A stretch of 52,618 nucleotides of DNA from Candidatus Manganitrophaceae bacterium (GCA_012960925.1 DUAG01000055.1:16950-69567), one strand, 5' to 3'. Positions 43,565-52,618 are shown, counted from the stretch's first letter. Translations and numbers: made by a program. Notes: generated by a model not told the origin, from the sequence alone.

Positions 43565-44905
43565 TCACTCCTCCTTAAGATGTTGAGCCAAGCTCTCTAG
43601 TGTTGTTCTTAGGTTAAAATTTTCCTGTTTCTCTTTTTCGATGTTTTTGCAGGCATGGATGACGGTTGAATGATCTTTTCCTCCAAAACGCTTCCCGATC
43701 TCTGGAAAAGAGAGATTGGTCAGTTGCCTTGAGAGATACATCCCTATCTGTCTGGGATAAACCAGATTTTTGGTCCGTCTTTTTGACTTCAGCTCAACAA
43801 TCTTCACCTGAAAACGTTCTGAAACCATTTTCTGAATGTTGTCGATGGTAATGATCTTCTTTTGCTCATGGATCGTATCTCTTAAGACCCGTTTTGCCAT
43901 CTCAAGGTTAATTTCATGCCCGGTGAGCGAGCTGAAGGCCCCGAGGCGAATAAGGGCACCTTCCAGCTCTCGTATGTTTGACTTGATATGGGTTGCCAAC
44001 AGAAGCGTAACATCATCCGGGATGACGATTGCTTCATTCTCTGATTTTTTCCGTAGAATCGCCACCCTTGTTTCAAAGTCTGGAGGTTGAACGTCCGCAA
44101 TAAGCCCCATTTCAAACCTGGACCGCAGACGTTCTTCCATACCCGACATCTCTTTAGCGGATCGGTCACTTGAAATAACAACCTGCTTATTGTCGTCATA
44201 GAGCGTGTTAAATGTGTGGAAAAACTCTTCTTGCGTTCGTTCTTTCCCGGCAATAAACTGGATATCATCGATAAGAAGAACATCAACGCTCCGATATTTA
44301 CTTCGAAATTCGATCATTCTGTTGAAGCGGATTGAATTAATCAAATCATTTGTAAATTGTTCTGAAGAGAGATAGGCAACGCGAAGGAGTGGATGTCTGG
44401 AAGATATAAAATTCCCAATTGCGCTTAGAAGATGCGTCTTCCCTAATCCGACTCCCCCATATAGAAAAAGGGGATTGTAGGATATTCCCGGTTGTTCAGC
44501 AACCTTGAGAGAGGCGGCATGGGCAAATTGATTGCTTGCCCCAACCACGAAGGAACGAAATGAATATTTTGGGTTGACCGATCCTTTTCTTCTCTCACGC
44601 CGTCGCCCCAGTTTTTTTCCTTCGTTTTCTTGTTGATCTTTTTGTTCCCAAACCTCCACATTCTTTATTACAAAATGAATACGGACATTTTCTTCTGACA
44701 ATTCCTTTTCCAGGGCATCTTTTATGAGAATGAAATAGTGGTCTCGAATCCATTCACAAAAAAAACTATTTGGAACAGTCACTTGTACTTCGGTCTCTTT
44801 TACAGAGAGGAGAGTCGTTGGTTTAAGCCAGGTATCGAAACTCTTTGGATTAATATGAGGTTGAATTTGTAGAAGAACCTGCTTCCAGATATGAGCCAAC
44901 TGCAT
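43565..44905 (-). CDS. dnaA: Chromosomal replication initiator DnaA
   Basis: AAA+ protein that binds oriC DnaA boxes and opens the duplex. It has 446 aa from ATG 44905 (TTG 44908 directly upstream is in frame). Domain I: LAHIWKQVLLQIQPHINPKSFDTWL; domain III: NPLFLYGGVGLGKTHLL (Walker A), VDVLLIDDIQFIAGKERTQEEFFHTFN (Walker B); domain IV: GKRFGGKDHSTVIHACKNIE, the DnaA signature for DNA recognition. The gene leads the dnaA-dnaN-gyrB-gyrA row and is followed on its 5' side by an AT-rich region with a perfect DnaA box, 16 bp upstream. Confidence 0.97.
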   Translation of the reverse strand: MQLAHIWKQVLLQIQPHINPKSFDTWLKPTTLLSVKETEVQVTVPNSFFCEWIRDHYFILIKDALEKELSEENVRIHFVIKNVEVWEQKDQQENEGKKLGRRRERRKGSVNPKYSFRSFVVGASNQFAHAASLKVAEQPGISYNPLFLYGGVGLGKTHLLSAIGNFISSRHPLLRVAYLSSEQFTNDLINSIRFNRMIEFRSKYRSVDVLLIDDIQFIAGKERTQEEFFHTFNTLYDDNKQVVISSDRSAKEMSGMEERLRSRFEMGLIADVQPPDFETRVAILRKKSENEAIVIPDDVTLLLATHIKSNIRELEGALIRLGAFSSLTGHEINLEMAKRVLRDTIHEQKKIITIDNIQKMVSERFQVKIVELKSKRRTKNLVYPRQIGMYLSRQLTNLSFPEIGKRFGGKDHSTVIHACKNIEKEKQENFNLRTTLESLAQHLKEE

Positions 44906-44920
44906 CAAAGGCCTTTGTTA

Positions 44921-44929
44921 TTATCCACA
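44921..44929 (+). promoter_or_regulatory. Perfect DnaA box
   Basis: TTATCCACA, 16 bp from the dnaA ATG; a close copy of the E. coli consensus, likely also allowing DnaA to control its own gene. Confidence 0.8.
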
Positions 44930-45323
44930 ATGTTGTCAACAGGTGTGAATTAGTAAAATTAACTAGTTATCAACTACTTACCCATGAACTCTCTTGGAAC
45001 AATATTTGTTCCCTTTCATTTACATCAACAAGCTTGGGTATTATACATAAACATAAAATTTGAATCAAGTTTTTCTCTAAACATTGATCTCTATCAACAC
45101 CAATATCATCATAAAATTTCCTTTAATATAAAGGGTCTCCATAAGTTATGCATAGAAATGTACTCCCTTTATTATTAATTACTCTTTAATCAAAAATAAA
45201 AAAATAGACTTATATTCTTTAAATAATAATAGGGTTGTTTAAAAACCGGACGATGAGGGGTCTTTATTTTTTTATCCATCCCTAAATATGTCTTACGATA
45301 GGACTTAAATTTTGATTTAAAGC

Positions 45324-45349
45324 TTGACATGAAAGATAAAATTTAAGAT
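45324..45349 (+). promoter_or_regulatory. Possible rpmH promoter
   Basis: A perfect TTGACA at 45324-45329. The -10 is weak: TAAGAT at 45344-45349 (14-bp spacer) or GATGAT at 45347-45352 (17 bp). Confidence 0.3.
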
Positions 45350-45380
45350 GATTGCCCTTTTAACCAGATGGGGAACGGCG

Positions 45381-45518
45381 ATGTCTATAACATATCGGCA
45401 ACCAAGTAATCGTAAGCGTAAACGGACACATGGATTTTTAAAAAGAATGGAAACGGCAAATGGCCGAAAAGTGATCAAGAGGAGGCGAGAAAAAGGAAGA
45501 AAGCGCCTCAGCGTGTAA
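45381..45518 (+). CDS. rpmH: 50S ribosomal protein bL34
   Basis: Highly basic 45-aa large-subunit protein, near the family norm of 44-47. It reads [20 protein letters not shown], then [20 protein letters not shown] and ends KRLSV. The start ATG 45381 has GGGGAACGG upstream. It opens the conserved rpmH-rnpA-yidD-yidC-mnmE-mnmG-rsmG row on the right of oriC. Confidence 0.96.
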   Translation: MSITYRQPSNRKRKRTHGFLKRMETANGRKVIKRRREKGRKRLSV

Positions 45519-45524
45519 TCTCCC

Positions 45525-45854
45525 TTGAAGCGTCTCAGGGATAAGAAGGCGATTCAAAAGATCTATCACAATGGGAAGAGAAGAAGCTCTGGTGATCTCA
45601 CCCTTTTGTATCTTGAAAATAAATCCCTCCAATGTAATTATGCAGTGCATGTCGCTAAACGATTTGGGATTGCAGTGAAGCGTAACAGGATAAAGCGTGT
45701 TTTCAGAGAACTTCTCCTACGGTTCAGGGAGAGACTTATTGGATATGACATCGTTATTCGACCAAAAAGAAAAGCAGGTGAACTCAACTTTAATAAACTG
45801 TTTCAAAGACTTGAACGTATGTTTATAGAGGCGGAAATCCCGAACCAAAAGTGA
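45525..45854 (+). CDS. rnpA: Ribonuclease P protein component
   Basis: Protein subunit of RNase P, which trims the 5' ends of tRNAs. It has 109 aa, with the conserved [26 protein letters not shown] pattern (RNRIKR motif) and [17 protein letters not shown]. The start is TTG 45525, only 6 bp after the rpmH stop, the start that gives the conserved [13 protein letters not shown] beginning. It overlaps yidD by 4 bases (GTGA). Confidence 0.95.
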   Translation: MKRLRDKKAIQKIYHNGKRRSSGDLTLLYLENKSLQCNYAVHVAKRFGIAVKRNRIKRVFRELLLRFRERLIGYDIVIRPKRKAGELNFNKLFQRLERMFIEAEIPNQK

Positions 45855-46063
45855 TCTCCGTAGTATATACCAGAACGGTAATGTTTTACCAACAGTTTAT
45901 CTCTCCTGTTTTCCCCCCGGTTTGTCGGTTTTCCCCGACTTGTTCATCCTATTCCGTTCAGGCAGTTAAAAGGTATGGTTTTATTGTCGGAATCCTGATG
46001 ACCTTGAAGCGTCTGATGCGGTGCCATCCCTTCAGCAGCGGTGGCTACGACCCCATAAGTTAA
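45851..46063 (+). CDS. yidD: Membrane protein insertion efficiency factor YidD
   Basis: A 70-aa protein that assists YidC-dependent insertion. It has the amphipathic N-terminal helix and the motif [22 protein letters not shown] with [13 protein letters not shown], all typical. The start is GTG at 45851, which overlaps the rnpA stop by 4 bases. It precedes yidC by 32 bp, the usual order. Confidence 0.95.
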   Translation: MISVVYTRTVMFYQQFISPVFPPVCRFSPTCSSYSVQAVKRYGFIVGILMTLKRLMRCHPFSSGGYDPIS

Positions 46064-46095
46064 TATAACGACAGAGAGGAAAGAGAGTCCGTCTT

Positions 46096-47763
46096 ATGGA
46101 TAAACGGCTTATCATTTTCTTAGCATTATCCATCTTTATTATTTTTATGTATCCTTTTTTCATCACCTGGATCATCGGAACGCCTCTACAGCAACCCTCA
46201 CCTCCAGTCATAGAGTTAGACGAAAAAGACCGATCTGTTGAAATCGAAACAGAGAATTCTAAGACGAGACAGGTTCGTAAAGAGGGGGATGAAGCGGGTC
46301 ATAAGGAGAGCAATATCTTTGTGGATGAAGAGCTGAATCATGAGGTGGCCACAGAATTCGAAGAGAAGTTGACTGTCATCGAAAGTGATCTTTATCGAAT
46401 TACACTTTCCAGCCTCGGGGGGACAATTAAGGGATGGGAGTTAAAGCAATATACGGAAAAAGATGAAGAAGGCAATGAACACCGCATAGAATTGGTTTCT
46501 GAAGGTGCGGTAGTCCATCCTTTGAGCTTTTTCACCGGGAAGAATGCGGAGAACGAAAAAAGGGTTTATTCCCTGGATACACCCCTACTCCAGTTGAGCC
46601 AGGTTAATCCTGAAGGCAAAGTTAAAATGACATTCAAAGGACCGGATGGTCAAAAAATTGTGAAGGAGCTTCGTTTCTATCATGATCAGTATCGTGTCAA
46701 TCTCAGTATCCTGACGGAGGGTTACGATAATGGGTACAGCCTATCATTGGGGACTAATTTTGGTATCCACGACTGGGGAGATCAGAGAGGACGCGGTTCC
46801 GGAGCGATAAGCCTGGTCAACGGAGAAGTTGTTCTGGAAACACCTGCTAGAATGGAGGGGAATGTCACTCATGAGGGAACGCTACGGTGGATAGCCCTTC
46901 AAGACAAATATTTTTTGAGTGCTCTGATTCCTGAAGACCCCTCAGGAGAGGCAGAGGTTTACATCGAGGGAGAAGGCGAAAATTCGATCACTTCATCGAT
47001 TCGTATTAAAACAGAAGAGAATCATGGGACGAGAAACTTTTCTCTGTATGTTGGACCAAAAGAATATGATCGTTTGCAGGAAATGCGGGTTAATCTGGAT
47101 GAAAGCATTGACTTTGGCTGGTTTATCTCTGGAAGCTGGCTTCCGGTCAGATTAATCGCAAAACCAATCTTTTACCTTCTGAGGTTTTTCTTTAAATTTA
47201 CAGGTAACTATGGGGTTGCCATTATTCTGGTAACTGTTCTCGTCAAGGCCATTCTGTTTCCAGTTACATGGAAAAGCCTTCGGTCAATGAAGGCGATGGG
47301 TGCCGTTCAACCTAAAGTTGCCGCCATCAAGAAAAAATGGGCAAAAGATAAGGAAAGACTGAACAAGGAATTGATTAATCTATATAAGGTGGAAAAGATT
47401 AATCCACTTGGGGGTTGTCTTCCGATGCTTGTTCAGATCCCGGTGTTTATCTCCCTGTTTAATATTCTGTATACAACCATTGATCTAAGGCAAGCCCATT
47501 TCATATTTTGGGTCACAGATCTTTCTGAAAAAGATCCATTGTATGTATTGCCTATCGTCATGGGTGCGACAATGATTTTACAACAATTTTCGCAACCGAG
47601 CACGATGGAGGCATCTCAAGCCAAGATGATGAAGTTTCTTCCAATCGTCTATACCTTCTTCTTCCTAAACTTTCCTTCTGGGTTGGTCCTTTACTGGTTG
47701 GTGAATAACATCCTGACGGTCGGCCAACAGATCCTTATGAAACAAGAGAAAGTTGCAGTATAA
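46096..47763 (+). CDS. yidC: Membrane protein insertase YidC
   Basis: Inserts and folds inner-membrane proteins, alone or with SecYEG. The 555-aa Gram-negative type: N-terminal TM (LIIFLALSIFIIFMYPFFITW), large periplasmic beta-super-sandwich domain (about residues 90-340), and the five-TM insertase core with YGVAIILVTVLVKAILFPVTWKS, the conserved Arg in the groove within MKAMGAVQPKVAAIKKKWAKD region, NPLGGCLPMLVQIPVFISLFN and FFFLNFPSGLVLYWLVNN. AGAGAGGAAAGAGAG precedes the ATG. Confidence 0.97.
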   Translation: MDKRLIIFLALSIFIIFMYPFFITWIIGTPLQQPSPPVIELDEKDRSVEIETENSKTRQVRKEGDEAGHKESNIFVDEELNHEVATEFEEKLTVIESDLYRITLSSLGGTIKGWELKQYTEKDEEGNEHRIELVSEGAVVHPLSFFTGKNAENEKRVYSLDTPLLQLSQVNPEGKVKMTFKGPDGQKIVKELRFYHDQYRVNLSILTEGYDNGYSLSLGTNFGIHDWGDQRGRGSGAISLVNGEVVLETPARMEGNVTHEGTLRWIALQDKYFLSALIPEDPSGEAEVYIEGEGENSITSSIRIKTEENHGTRNFSLYVGPKEYDRLQEMRVNLDESIDFGWFISGSWLPVRLIAKPIFYLLRFFFKFTGNYGVAIILVTVLVKAILFPVTWKSLRSMKAMGAVQPKVAAIKKKWAKDKERLNKELINLYKVEKINPLGGCLPMLVQIPVFISLFNILYTTIDLRQAHFIFWVTDLSEKDPLYVLPIVMGATMILQQFSQPSTMEASQAKMMKFLPIVYTFFFLNFPSGLVLYWLVNNILTVGQQILMKQEKVAV

Positions 47764-47787
47764 ATCTAAGAAGTATCGGTTCAGAAA

Positions 47788-49173
47788 ATGCTTGAAGTGA
47801 ACGGAGAGAACGATACGATTTGTGCCATTTCAACTCCGGCAGGAAGATCTGCGATTGGCATTGTCCGTGTCAGCGGGACAAATGCCTTCTCAATCGTACA
47901 GCCGCTCTTTAAAAGAAAAGGGCGGCTGACTGATTTTAGAACACAGACGGTTCATTATTCGGAAATTCAGGATCCACATGGGAAAGAGGTTATTGATCAA
48001 GGCATATTTCTTGTTATGAAAGGTCCGGGGTCGTATACAGGTGAAGATCTTGTCGAAATTCAATCTCACGGGAACCCTGTTGGTTTAAAAAGAATCTTAT
48101 CTGCGCTGGTTAAGGAGGGCGCCCGGCTTGCCGGACCTGGTGAGTTCACGCGACGTGCCTTTCTCTCCGGGAGGATGGACCTTGCGCAAGCAGAAGCGGT
48201 GATGGAGGTCATCTCATCAGAGGGCGAGAGGCATTACCAGTGGGCCCTCAGCCAGTTAAAAGGGACCCTGTCTGATAAAGTGAATGATTTACGGAAAAAG
48301 CTTCTATCTTCCCTTGCTGAGATAGAGGCATCGATTGATTTTTCAGAAGATGGCATCTCTTCTGGTTCCCAGAAAGCCTTGCTCGCCGGATTCAACACCA
48401 TAAACGAAGAGGTCAAGATGCTCTTGTCAGGGTATGAATCGGGCCGGCAGATTCGAGAGGGATTCACTGTGGTCATTGTCGGGCGTCCAAACGTCGGAAA
48501 ATCAAGCCTGATGAATGCGCTTCTTAAGGAAGACAGAGCAATCGTGACCTCTTTTCCGGGAACAACCCGGGATCTCCTGAAAGAGTGGCTTGTCCTGGAT
48601 GGAATCACGATTCGTTTGGTCGACACCGCAGGTTACCGGGAAACAGACCATCCTATCGAGGTTGAGGGTGTTCTGCGTGCTGAAACGGCTGAAAAAGAAG
48701 CTGATCTAAGGATCTGGGTCCTTGATGCGAGTGAAGCCCTCGCAAAGGAGGATAAACGTCTTGATGAGCGCTTAAAGAGACGAAAAAAAATCCTCGTTCT
48801 TAATAAAATCGATCTTCCAGGAATTCTTAACGAGAAGGGCCTGGAGAAAGAGGCTTCTGAGGATCCGCTTGTCAAGGTTTCGACGCTGACTGGAGAGGGA
48901 ATACCTGATCTTCTGGAAACAATAAAAAGAAGCCTTCTCCCGCTGGCGAATAAGGAACGCCCCCTCGTTGCCTTGGTGAGGCATCGAGACGTCTTGGAAC
49001 GGGTCCATGAAGGCTTGGAAAGGGCCATACATGCTGCCCAGGAGAACAATCCTTCAGAGTTCATAGCAGTGGATCTTAGAGATGCGATCGATGCCCTCGG
49101 GGAGGTTGTGGGCGAAACCACGACAGAGGATATTATGGACGAGATATTCAGTAAGTTTTGTATTGGAAAGTAA
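47788..49173 (+). CDS. mnmE: tRNA U34 carboxymethylaminomethyl GTPase MnmE
   Basis: GTPase that, with MnmG, modifies U34 of certain tRNAs to cmnm5U. It has 461 aa: a formyl-THF-binding N-terminal domain (DTICAISTPAGRSAIGIVRVSG), a helical domain, an inserted G domain (GRPNVGKSSLMNALL, DTAGYRETDHPIE, NKIDLPG) and a C-terminal helix ending in the catalytic FCIGK (Cys 458 or thereabouts). It lies 24 bp after yidC. Confidence 0.97.
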   Translation: MLEVNGENDTICAISTPAGRSAIGIVRVSGTNAFSIVQPLFKRKGRLTDFRTQTVHYSEIQDPHGKEVIDQGIFLVMKGPGSYTGEDLVEIQSHGNPVGLKRILSALVKEGARLAGPGEFTRRAFLSGRMDLAQAEAVMEVISSEGERHYQWALSQLKGTLSDKVNDLRKKLLSSLAEIEASIDFSEDGISSGSQKALLAGFNTINEEVKMLLSGYESGRQIREGFTVVIVGRPNVGKSSLMNALLKEDRAIVTSFPGTTRDLLKEWLVLDGITIRLVDTAGYRETDHPIEVEGVLRAETAEKEADLRIWVLDASEALAKEDKRLDERLKRRKKILVLNKIDLPGILNEKGLEKEASEDPLVKVSTLTGEGIPDLLETIKRSLLPLANKERPLVALVRHRDVLERVHEGLERAIHAAQENNPSEFIAVDLRDAIDALGEVVGETTTEDIMDEIFSKFCIGK

Positions 49174-49251
49174 CAACAAGGCAAAGAACCAGCATGCTGA
49201 ATAGCAGTCAATTCCCTTGCTGAGGGTATGTTCGTAAGGCGAGTAAAGTGG

Positions 49252-49273
49252 CAATGTTCCACGTGGAACATTG
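49252..49273. promoter_or_regulatory. parS chromosome-segregation site
   Basis: The 16-bp core TGTTCCACGTGGAACA (49255-49270) within a 22-bp perfect palindrome. It fits the ParB-binding parS consensus (TGTTnCACGTGnAACA). It lies between mnmE and mnmG, 4 kb from oriC. Confidence 0.85.
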
Positions 49274-49312
49274 GCTCCTCTTTCTCTTCCATGAGGTTCA
49301 AGCCGGAACGAA

Positions 49313-51253
49313 GTGAAGAAGATGGTGCGACGAGAATTTGACATTATTGTTGTTGGTGGAGGTCACGCGGGGTGTGAGGCGGCCTTGGCCGCAGGACGAA
49401 TGGGGGCCTCAACTCTCCTGGTAACCCTCAAGCTCGAAAATATCGGGCAGATGTCGTGCAACCCCGCGATAGGGGGGATCGCAAAGGGTCACATCGTTAG
49501 AGAAATCGATGCCCTTGGGGGTGAGATGGCCCGTGCGATCGACCGTGCCGGCATTCAATTCCGTATGCTGAACATGAGCAAGGGACCTGCGGTTCGCGCC
49601 CTCCGCGCCCAAGCCGACAGAGAGGTCTACAGGCGAGTGATGACGGAGGCCCTCACTCAAGCTCCGAACCTCTGCTTGTTGGAGGCGGCTGTTGAGCGCC
49701 TGCTGGTTCAAGCGGGCCGGATACAAGGAGTGATCCTGGATGATCAGTCCCGATGCTTTGCTCCGGCGGTCATCCTGACGACGGGTACTTTTCTGCGGGG
49801 CCTCATTCATATAGGACAGAAGTCTTTTCCGGCGGGAAGGATGGGAGAGGCCCCCGCGATCAAGGCCTCTGAAAGCCTGGTCAGTCTTGGTTTTCACCTC
49901 GGGAGACTCAAAACCGGCACACCGCCCCGGCTGGACGGTCGAACGATTGATTATACCAATCTCCTGCCACAGCATGGTGATAACCCTCCGATTCCTTTTT
50001 CTTACACAACCGACCGCTTAGAGGTCGACCAGCTCCCTTGTCACCTGACCTATACGAATGAGAAAACGCACGAGATGATCCGGGCGCATCTTGGGGAATC
50101 GCCTCTCTATTCGGGGGTGATTACCGGGGTGGGGCCACGGTATTGTCCTTCTATCGAAGATAAGGTCTCAAAGTTCTCGTCTCATCCGCGCCACCAGATT
50201 TTTCTCGAACCGGAGGGGAGAAGCACGGAGGTTGTTTATCCCAATGGGATCTCAACCTGTCTGCCCGAGGCGGTTCAGCTTGAATTTGTTCAAACAATCT
50301 CTGGACTTGAAAAGGTCAAGATGCTTCGACCCGGTTACGCGATCGAGTACGATTATATCCCTTCAACCCAGCTTAACGCGACCCTGGAGACCAAGCCGGT
50401 GGCGGGTCTCTATCATGCCGGACAGATCAACGGGACTTCGGGTTATGAGGAAGCGGCCGCGCAGGGGCTGATGGCAGGCATCAATGCGGTCCTGAAGCTT
50501 CGGAATGAGCCGCCGCTGATCCTTGACCGCTCAGAGGCCTATATCGGGGTATTGATCGATGATCTGGTGACCCTTGGCACAGAAGAACCCTACCGAATGT
50601 TTACCTCCCGGGCGGAATATCGTCTCCTGCTTCGCCACGATAACGCAGATCTGAGGCTTATGGAGAAGGGATATAAGTTGGGTTTGATCCCGGAAAAACA
50701 GTATGAGGCCTGCGTGTCAAAAAACGAGCGTGTTTCCAAAGCGAAGCAGTGGCTGGAAAATACGCAGGTCCGGATGTTTCCAGGGGGGATTGAAAAGATG
50801 ATGTTTGATGGAATGGAAAGTATTCTCCCCTCCCTGAGTCTGGCAAAGCTGCTGAAGCGTCCTGGCATCGACACCCGAAAATTGAGAGCATGGTTTGGCT
50901 TGAATGGAAAGATCGATGCGTCGATTGCAGATCAGGTTGAAATAGAGATCAAATATGAGGGCTATATTCGGCGTGAACTTTCATTGGTCGCCCGTAAGCG
51001 CCGCTTGGAAGGGAAGAGAATCCCGACCTCTTTTGACTTTGAAGCGGTCAGTTGTCTTTCGAACGAAGTAAAAGAAAAGTTGGGGCGGATTCGTCCTCAT
51101 TCTCTTGGACAGGCCTCGCGTATTTCAGGGGTGACACCTGCAGCCATTTCCATCCTGATGATCGCTCTTGAACGGAAAAGACGCACTTCACCCTTAGGCC
51201 CTGGGTCATCCCCCGAGAAGACTGGCCTTAAAGAGCCACACCTCACCGCTTAG
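49313..51253 (+). CDS. mnmG: tRNA U34 carboxymethylaminomethyl enzyme MnmG (GidA)
   Basis: FAD-dependent partner of MnmE. The 646-aa protein has the FAD motif [99 protein letters not shown] and [19 protein letters not shown]. The start is GTG 49313 or ATG 49322; the GTG is kept for the KKM... beginning, but the ATG is equally possible. A parS palindrome lies 40 bp upstream. Confidence 0.97.
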   Translation: MKKMVRREFDIIVVGGGHAGCEAALAAGRMGASTLLVTLKLENIGQMSCNPAIGGIAKGHIVREIDALGGEMARAIDRAGIQFRMLNMSKGPAVRALRAQADREVYRRVMTEALTQAPNLCLLEAAVERLLVQAGRIQGVILDDQSRCFAPAVILTTGTFLRGLIHIGQKSFPAGRMGEAPAIKASESLVSLGFHLGRLKTGTPPRLDGRTIDYTNLLPQHGDNPPIPFSYTTDRLEVDQLPCHLTYTNEKTHEMIRAHLGESPLYSGVITGVGPRYCPSIEDKVSKFSSHPRHQIFLEPEGRSTEVVYPNGISTCLPEAVQLEFVQTISGLEKVKMLRPGYAIEYDYIPSTQLNATLETKPVAGLYHAGQINGTSGYEEAAAQGLMAGINAVLKLRNEPPLILDRSEAYIGVLIDDLVTLGTEEPYRMFTSRAEYRLLLRHDNADLRLMEKGYKLGLIPEKQYEACVSKNERVSKAKQWLENTQVRMFPGGIEKMMFDGMESILPSLSLAKLLKRPGIDTRKLRAWFGLNGKIDASIADQVEIEIKYEGYIRRELSLVARKRRLEGKRIPTSFDFEAVSCLSNEVKEKLGRIRPHSLGQASRISGVTPAAISILMIALERKRRTSPLGPGSSPEKTGLKEPHLTA

Positions 51254-51272
51254 CCTTGTGTAATCCTTTAAG

Positions 51273-51956
51273 GTGGCTGGAAAAGATGGACTCTTGCAAA
51301 AAATAAGTCCAAAATCCATGCTTGTCGCCGGGTGTAAAACGCTTGGCCTATTTTTGTCTTCCTCTCAGGTGGATCAATTCATGGCCTACCTCTCAGAGCT
51401 CATCCGATGGAACGGCAAGATCAATCTGACGGGGTTTCAGACTGAGGATGAGATCGTTATCAAGTTTTTTTTGGATGCGCTTACGCCGCTAGGCAAGAAG
51501 GAAAGCGCATGCGGGATCAGGTGGATTGATGTTGGAACAGGGGCCGGTTCTCCGGGGCTTCCGCTTAAGATTGTCAGGCCAGATCTGCAGATGACTCTGG
51601 TCGAGCCAATTGAAAAGAAAGTCACCTTTCTTCACCATATCATCGGCCTGCTCGGTCTTTCAGAGATCTCCGTTGCCCATGACAGGATAGAATCATTACG
51701 TGGTAAGGAATGGGATTGGAGTTATGACCTGCTCCTGACACGAGGTCTTGATCCGAGACTTGTCCTCAGGGAGGGGGCCTCTCTTGTTCGCAAGGGGGGA
51801 CACCTCCTTTTTTATCAAGCCGCTGGGGAGGACAAAAAGTGGAGAGATCTTCTAAGGGGATATCCTGATATGGTATTAGAAGAGTTGCGGCCGGTGCGCC
51901 TACCGTTTAGTACAGATCCGCGGACCCTTATCCTGATAAATCGGCGATTTGCCTGA
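51273..51956 (+). CDS. rsmG: 16S rRNA (guanine527-N7)-methyltransferase RsmG
   Basis: SAM-dependent enzyme that methylates G527 of 16S rRNA. It has 227 aa from GTG 51273; ATG 51318 would give 212 aa, nearer the family average, so the start is uncertain. SAM-binding text: WIDVGTGAGSPGLPLKIVRPDLQMTLVEPIEKKVTFL; then DLLLTRGLDPRLVLREGASLVRKGGHLLFYQ. It lies 19 bp after mnmG. In many genomes parA-parB follow; here a hairpin repeat and tRNA genes follow instead. Confidence 0.95.
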   Translation: MAGKDGLLQKISPKSMLVAGCKTLGLFLSSSQVDQFMAYLSELIRWNGKINLTGFQTEDEIVIKFFLDALTPLGKKESACGIRWIDVGTGAGSPGLPLKIVRPDLQMTLVEPIEKKVTFLHHIIGLLGLSEISVAHDRIESLRGKEWDWSYDLLLTRGLDPRLVLREGASLVRKGGHLLFYQAAGEDKKWRDLLRGYPDMVLEELRPVRLPFSTDPRTLILINRRFA

Positions 51957-51966
51957 CATCCTGCAT

Positions 51967-52058
51967 TATCGGCCTTTTTGGCTCCTCACCGTACCGTGAG
52001 TATGCCTCGATCGCCAAAAAGATCTCTGGCCTTGTCTTTCAGACGACTTGACGGTTTA
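51967..52058. repeat. Dispersed hairpin repeat, copy 3 (core forward)
   Basis: About 92 bp starting 10 bp after the rsmG stop. It shares CTCCTCACCGTAC, GTGAGTATGCCTCGATCGCC and CTCTGGCCTTGTCTTTCAGACGACTT with the other copies. The inner hairpin CTCAC/GTGAG is enclosed by a 9-bp perfect pair CTTTTTGGC (51974-51982)/GCCAAAAAG (52013-52021) that is absent as sequence in the other two. Confidence 0.75.
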
Positions 52059-52160
52059 TCTTAAACTCTATTGCAGTCCTGCCGCGTTCTCCCGGGTTTC
52101 TTCTGGAATCCCCTCTATTTATAAAGGAAGAGTTAGGGGAGATTAAAACCTATTTTGAAT

Positions 52161-52214
52161 GCCCTCTGTTTGTGCCATGGATCATTTATTGACGATTAAT
52201 GGAGGGCCTTTTTA
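52161..52214 (+). terminator. Possible long-loop terminator before the tRNAs
   Basis: GCCCTC at 52161-52166 can pair with GAGGGC at 52202-52207, followed by CCTTTTTATT. The loop is long (35 nt), so this is weak. Confidence 0.3.
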
Positions 52215-52254
52215 TTGTTTCGGCTTTCCTTTTATGATATAAAGGACCGACGTT

Positions 52255-52331
52255 GCGCCTGTAGCTCAATTGGATAGAGCGCCGGCCTCCGGAGCCGGAG
52301 GTTGGGGGTTCGAGCCCCTCCAGGCGCACCA
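52255..52331 (+). tRNA. tRNA-Arg (anticodon CCG)
   Basis: A 77-nt cloverleaf. Acceptor GCGCCTG pairs with CAGGCGC, then ACCA; CCA is encoded. Anticodon loop CTCCGGA within a CCGGC/GCCGG stem. The T-arm is GGGGGTTCGAGCCCC. TATGAT at 52233-52238 could be its -10 box. Confidence 0.97.
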
Positions 52332-52344
52332 TACAAATACATTC

Positions 52345-52420
<76 letters not shown>

Positions 52421-52446
52421 GTTATCTACAATCTTTAAAGCGTTTC

Positions 52447-52483
52447 GAGCCTCTTTCCGGTATGTGGGAAGGGGCTCTTTCGT
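52447..52483 (+). terminator. Intrinsic terminator after the tRNA pair
   Basis: GAGCCTCTTTCC pairs with GGGAAGGGGCTC (one bulge/mismatch), loop of about 8 nt, then CTTTCGTT. It lies 26 bp past tRNA-Lys. Confidence 0.65.
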
Positions 52484-52603
52484 TGGTCATTGTTGGTCTT
52501 TTGCTTTTGGGTTCAACTGAAGATAGGTTGAGAACATTGACTACCGAAAGATGATGTCTCGGTAAATAGGCAAGACCTCATCCTTAGAATTGTACATGCC
52601 GGA

Positions 52604-52618
52604 CCCCCCCCCCCCCCC
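52604..52618. other. Terminal run of 15 C
   Basis: The sequence ends in an uninterrupted C run at a contig-like edge; probably an assembly or sequencing artefact. 52484-52603 shows no gene. Confidence 0.7.

Larger units (their letters stand above)
44909..45380. other. Probable chromosomal origin oriC
   Basis: A 472-bp AT-rich gap between divergent dnaA and rpmH. One perfect DnaA box TTATCCACA is at 44921-44929. One- to two-mismatch boxes include TTATCAACT 44967-44975, CTATCAACA 45091-45099, TTATACATA 45041-45049, TTATGCATA 45146-45154 and TTATCCATC 45271-45279. An AT stretch at 45165-45232 could be the unwinding element. Strand switching of the flanking genes agrees. Confidence 0.8.

Overview
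The window is the origin region of a Gram-negative bacterial chromosome, probably part of a metagenome-assembled or draft genome because it ends in a run of 15 C. A long periplasmic-domain YidC, lipoprotein signals, RND efflux genes and an LpoB homologue all point to an outer membrane. The phylum cannot be fixed from the sequence alone; a Nitrospirota-like or deltaproteobacterial-like lineage is a guess.

Layout. (1) 0.1-6.8 kb, plus strand: ychF; the rpsF-ssb-rpsR operon; a PilZ protein, a secreted nuclease and a small membrane protein; rlpA, with a frameshift near its 3' end; mazG; a c-type cytochrome; a DUF4168-like protein. (2) 6.85-8.9 kb, minus: two tandem secreted proteins of unknown function. 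(3) 9.0-14.7 kb, plus: pepF, a nucleotide-sugar dehydrogenase/epimerase pair with a DUF374 acyltransferase (surface polysaccharide or lipid synthesis), small proteins and tRNA-Glu. (4) 15.0-22.7 kb, plus: a heavy-metal export operon with a His-rich exported protein, an outer-membrane factor, adaptor and RND pump with overlapping genes, a PII-like DUF3240 protein, a HupE/UreJ-type membrane protein and a small His-containing periplasmic protein. (5) 22.8-28.9 kb, plus: a lipoprotein, an AIM24-family protein, a FadE-like acyl-CoA dehydrogenase, LpoB and a COG3014 lipoprotein. (6) 29.2-30.6 kb, minus: purU and bactofilin. (7) 30.75-34.59 kb: a small integrated element in the 3' end of the tmRNA gene, carrying an HsdR N-terminal stub and two tyrosine recombinases. 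(8) 34.6-37.2 kb: tmRNA, smpB, a DciA-like protein and a TPR protein.

(9) 37.4-52.4 kb is the replication-origin core. dnaA, dnaN, gyrB and gyrA lie on the minus strand; rpmH, rnpA, yidD, yidC, mnmE, mnmG and rsmG lie on the plus strand. They diverge from an AT-rich intergenic region of about 470 bp with DnaA-box-like sequences, the likely oriC. A perfect parS-type palindrome lies between mnmE and mnmG, but parA/parB do not follow rsmG; tRNA-Arg and tRNA-Lys come instead.

The least expected observations are repeats. Two copies of a mini-element of about 177 bp have terminal inverted repeats and intact 4-bp target duplications, and one copy carries a 45-codon ORF with its own ribosome binding site. 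Three copies of a hairpin-forming intergenic repeat of about 90-120 bp keep their fold while stem sequences change. The tmRNA island has matching arm-type recombinase sites at both ends.
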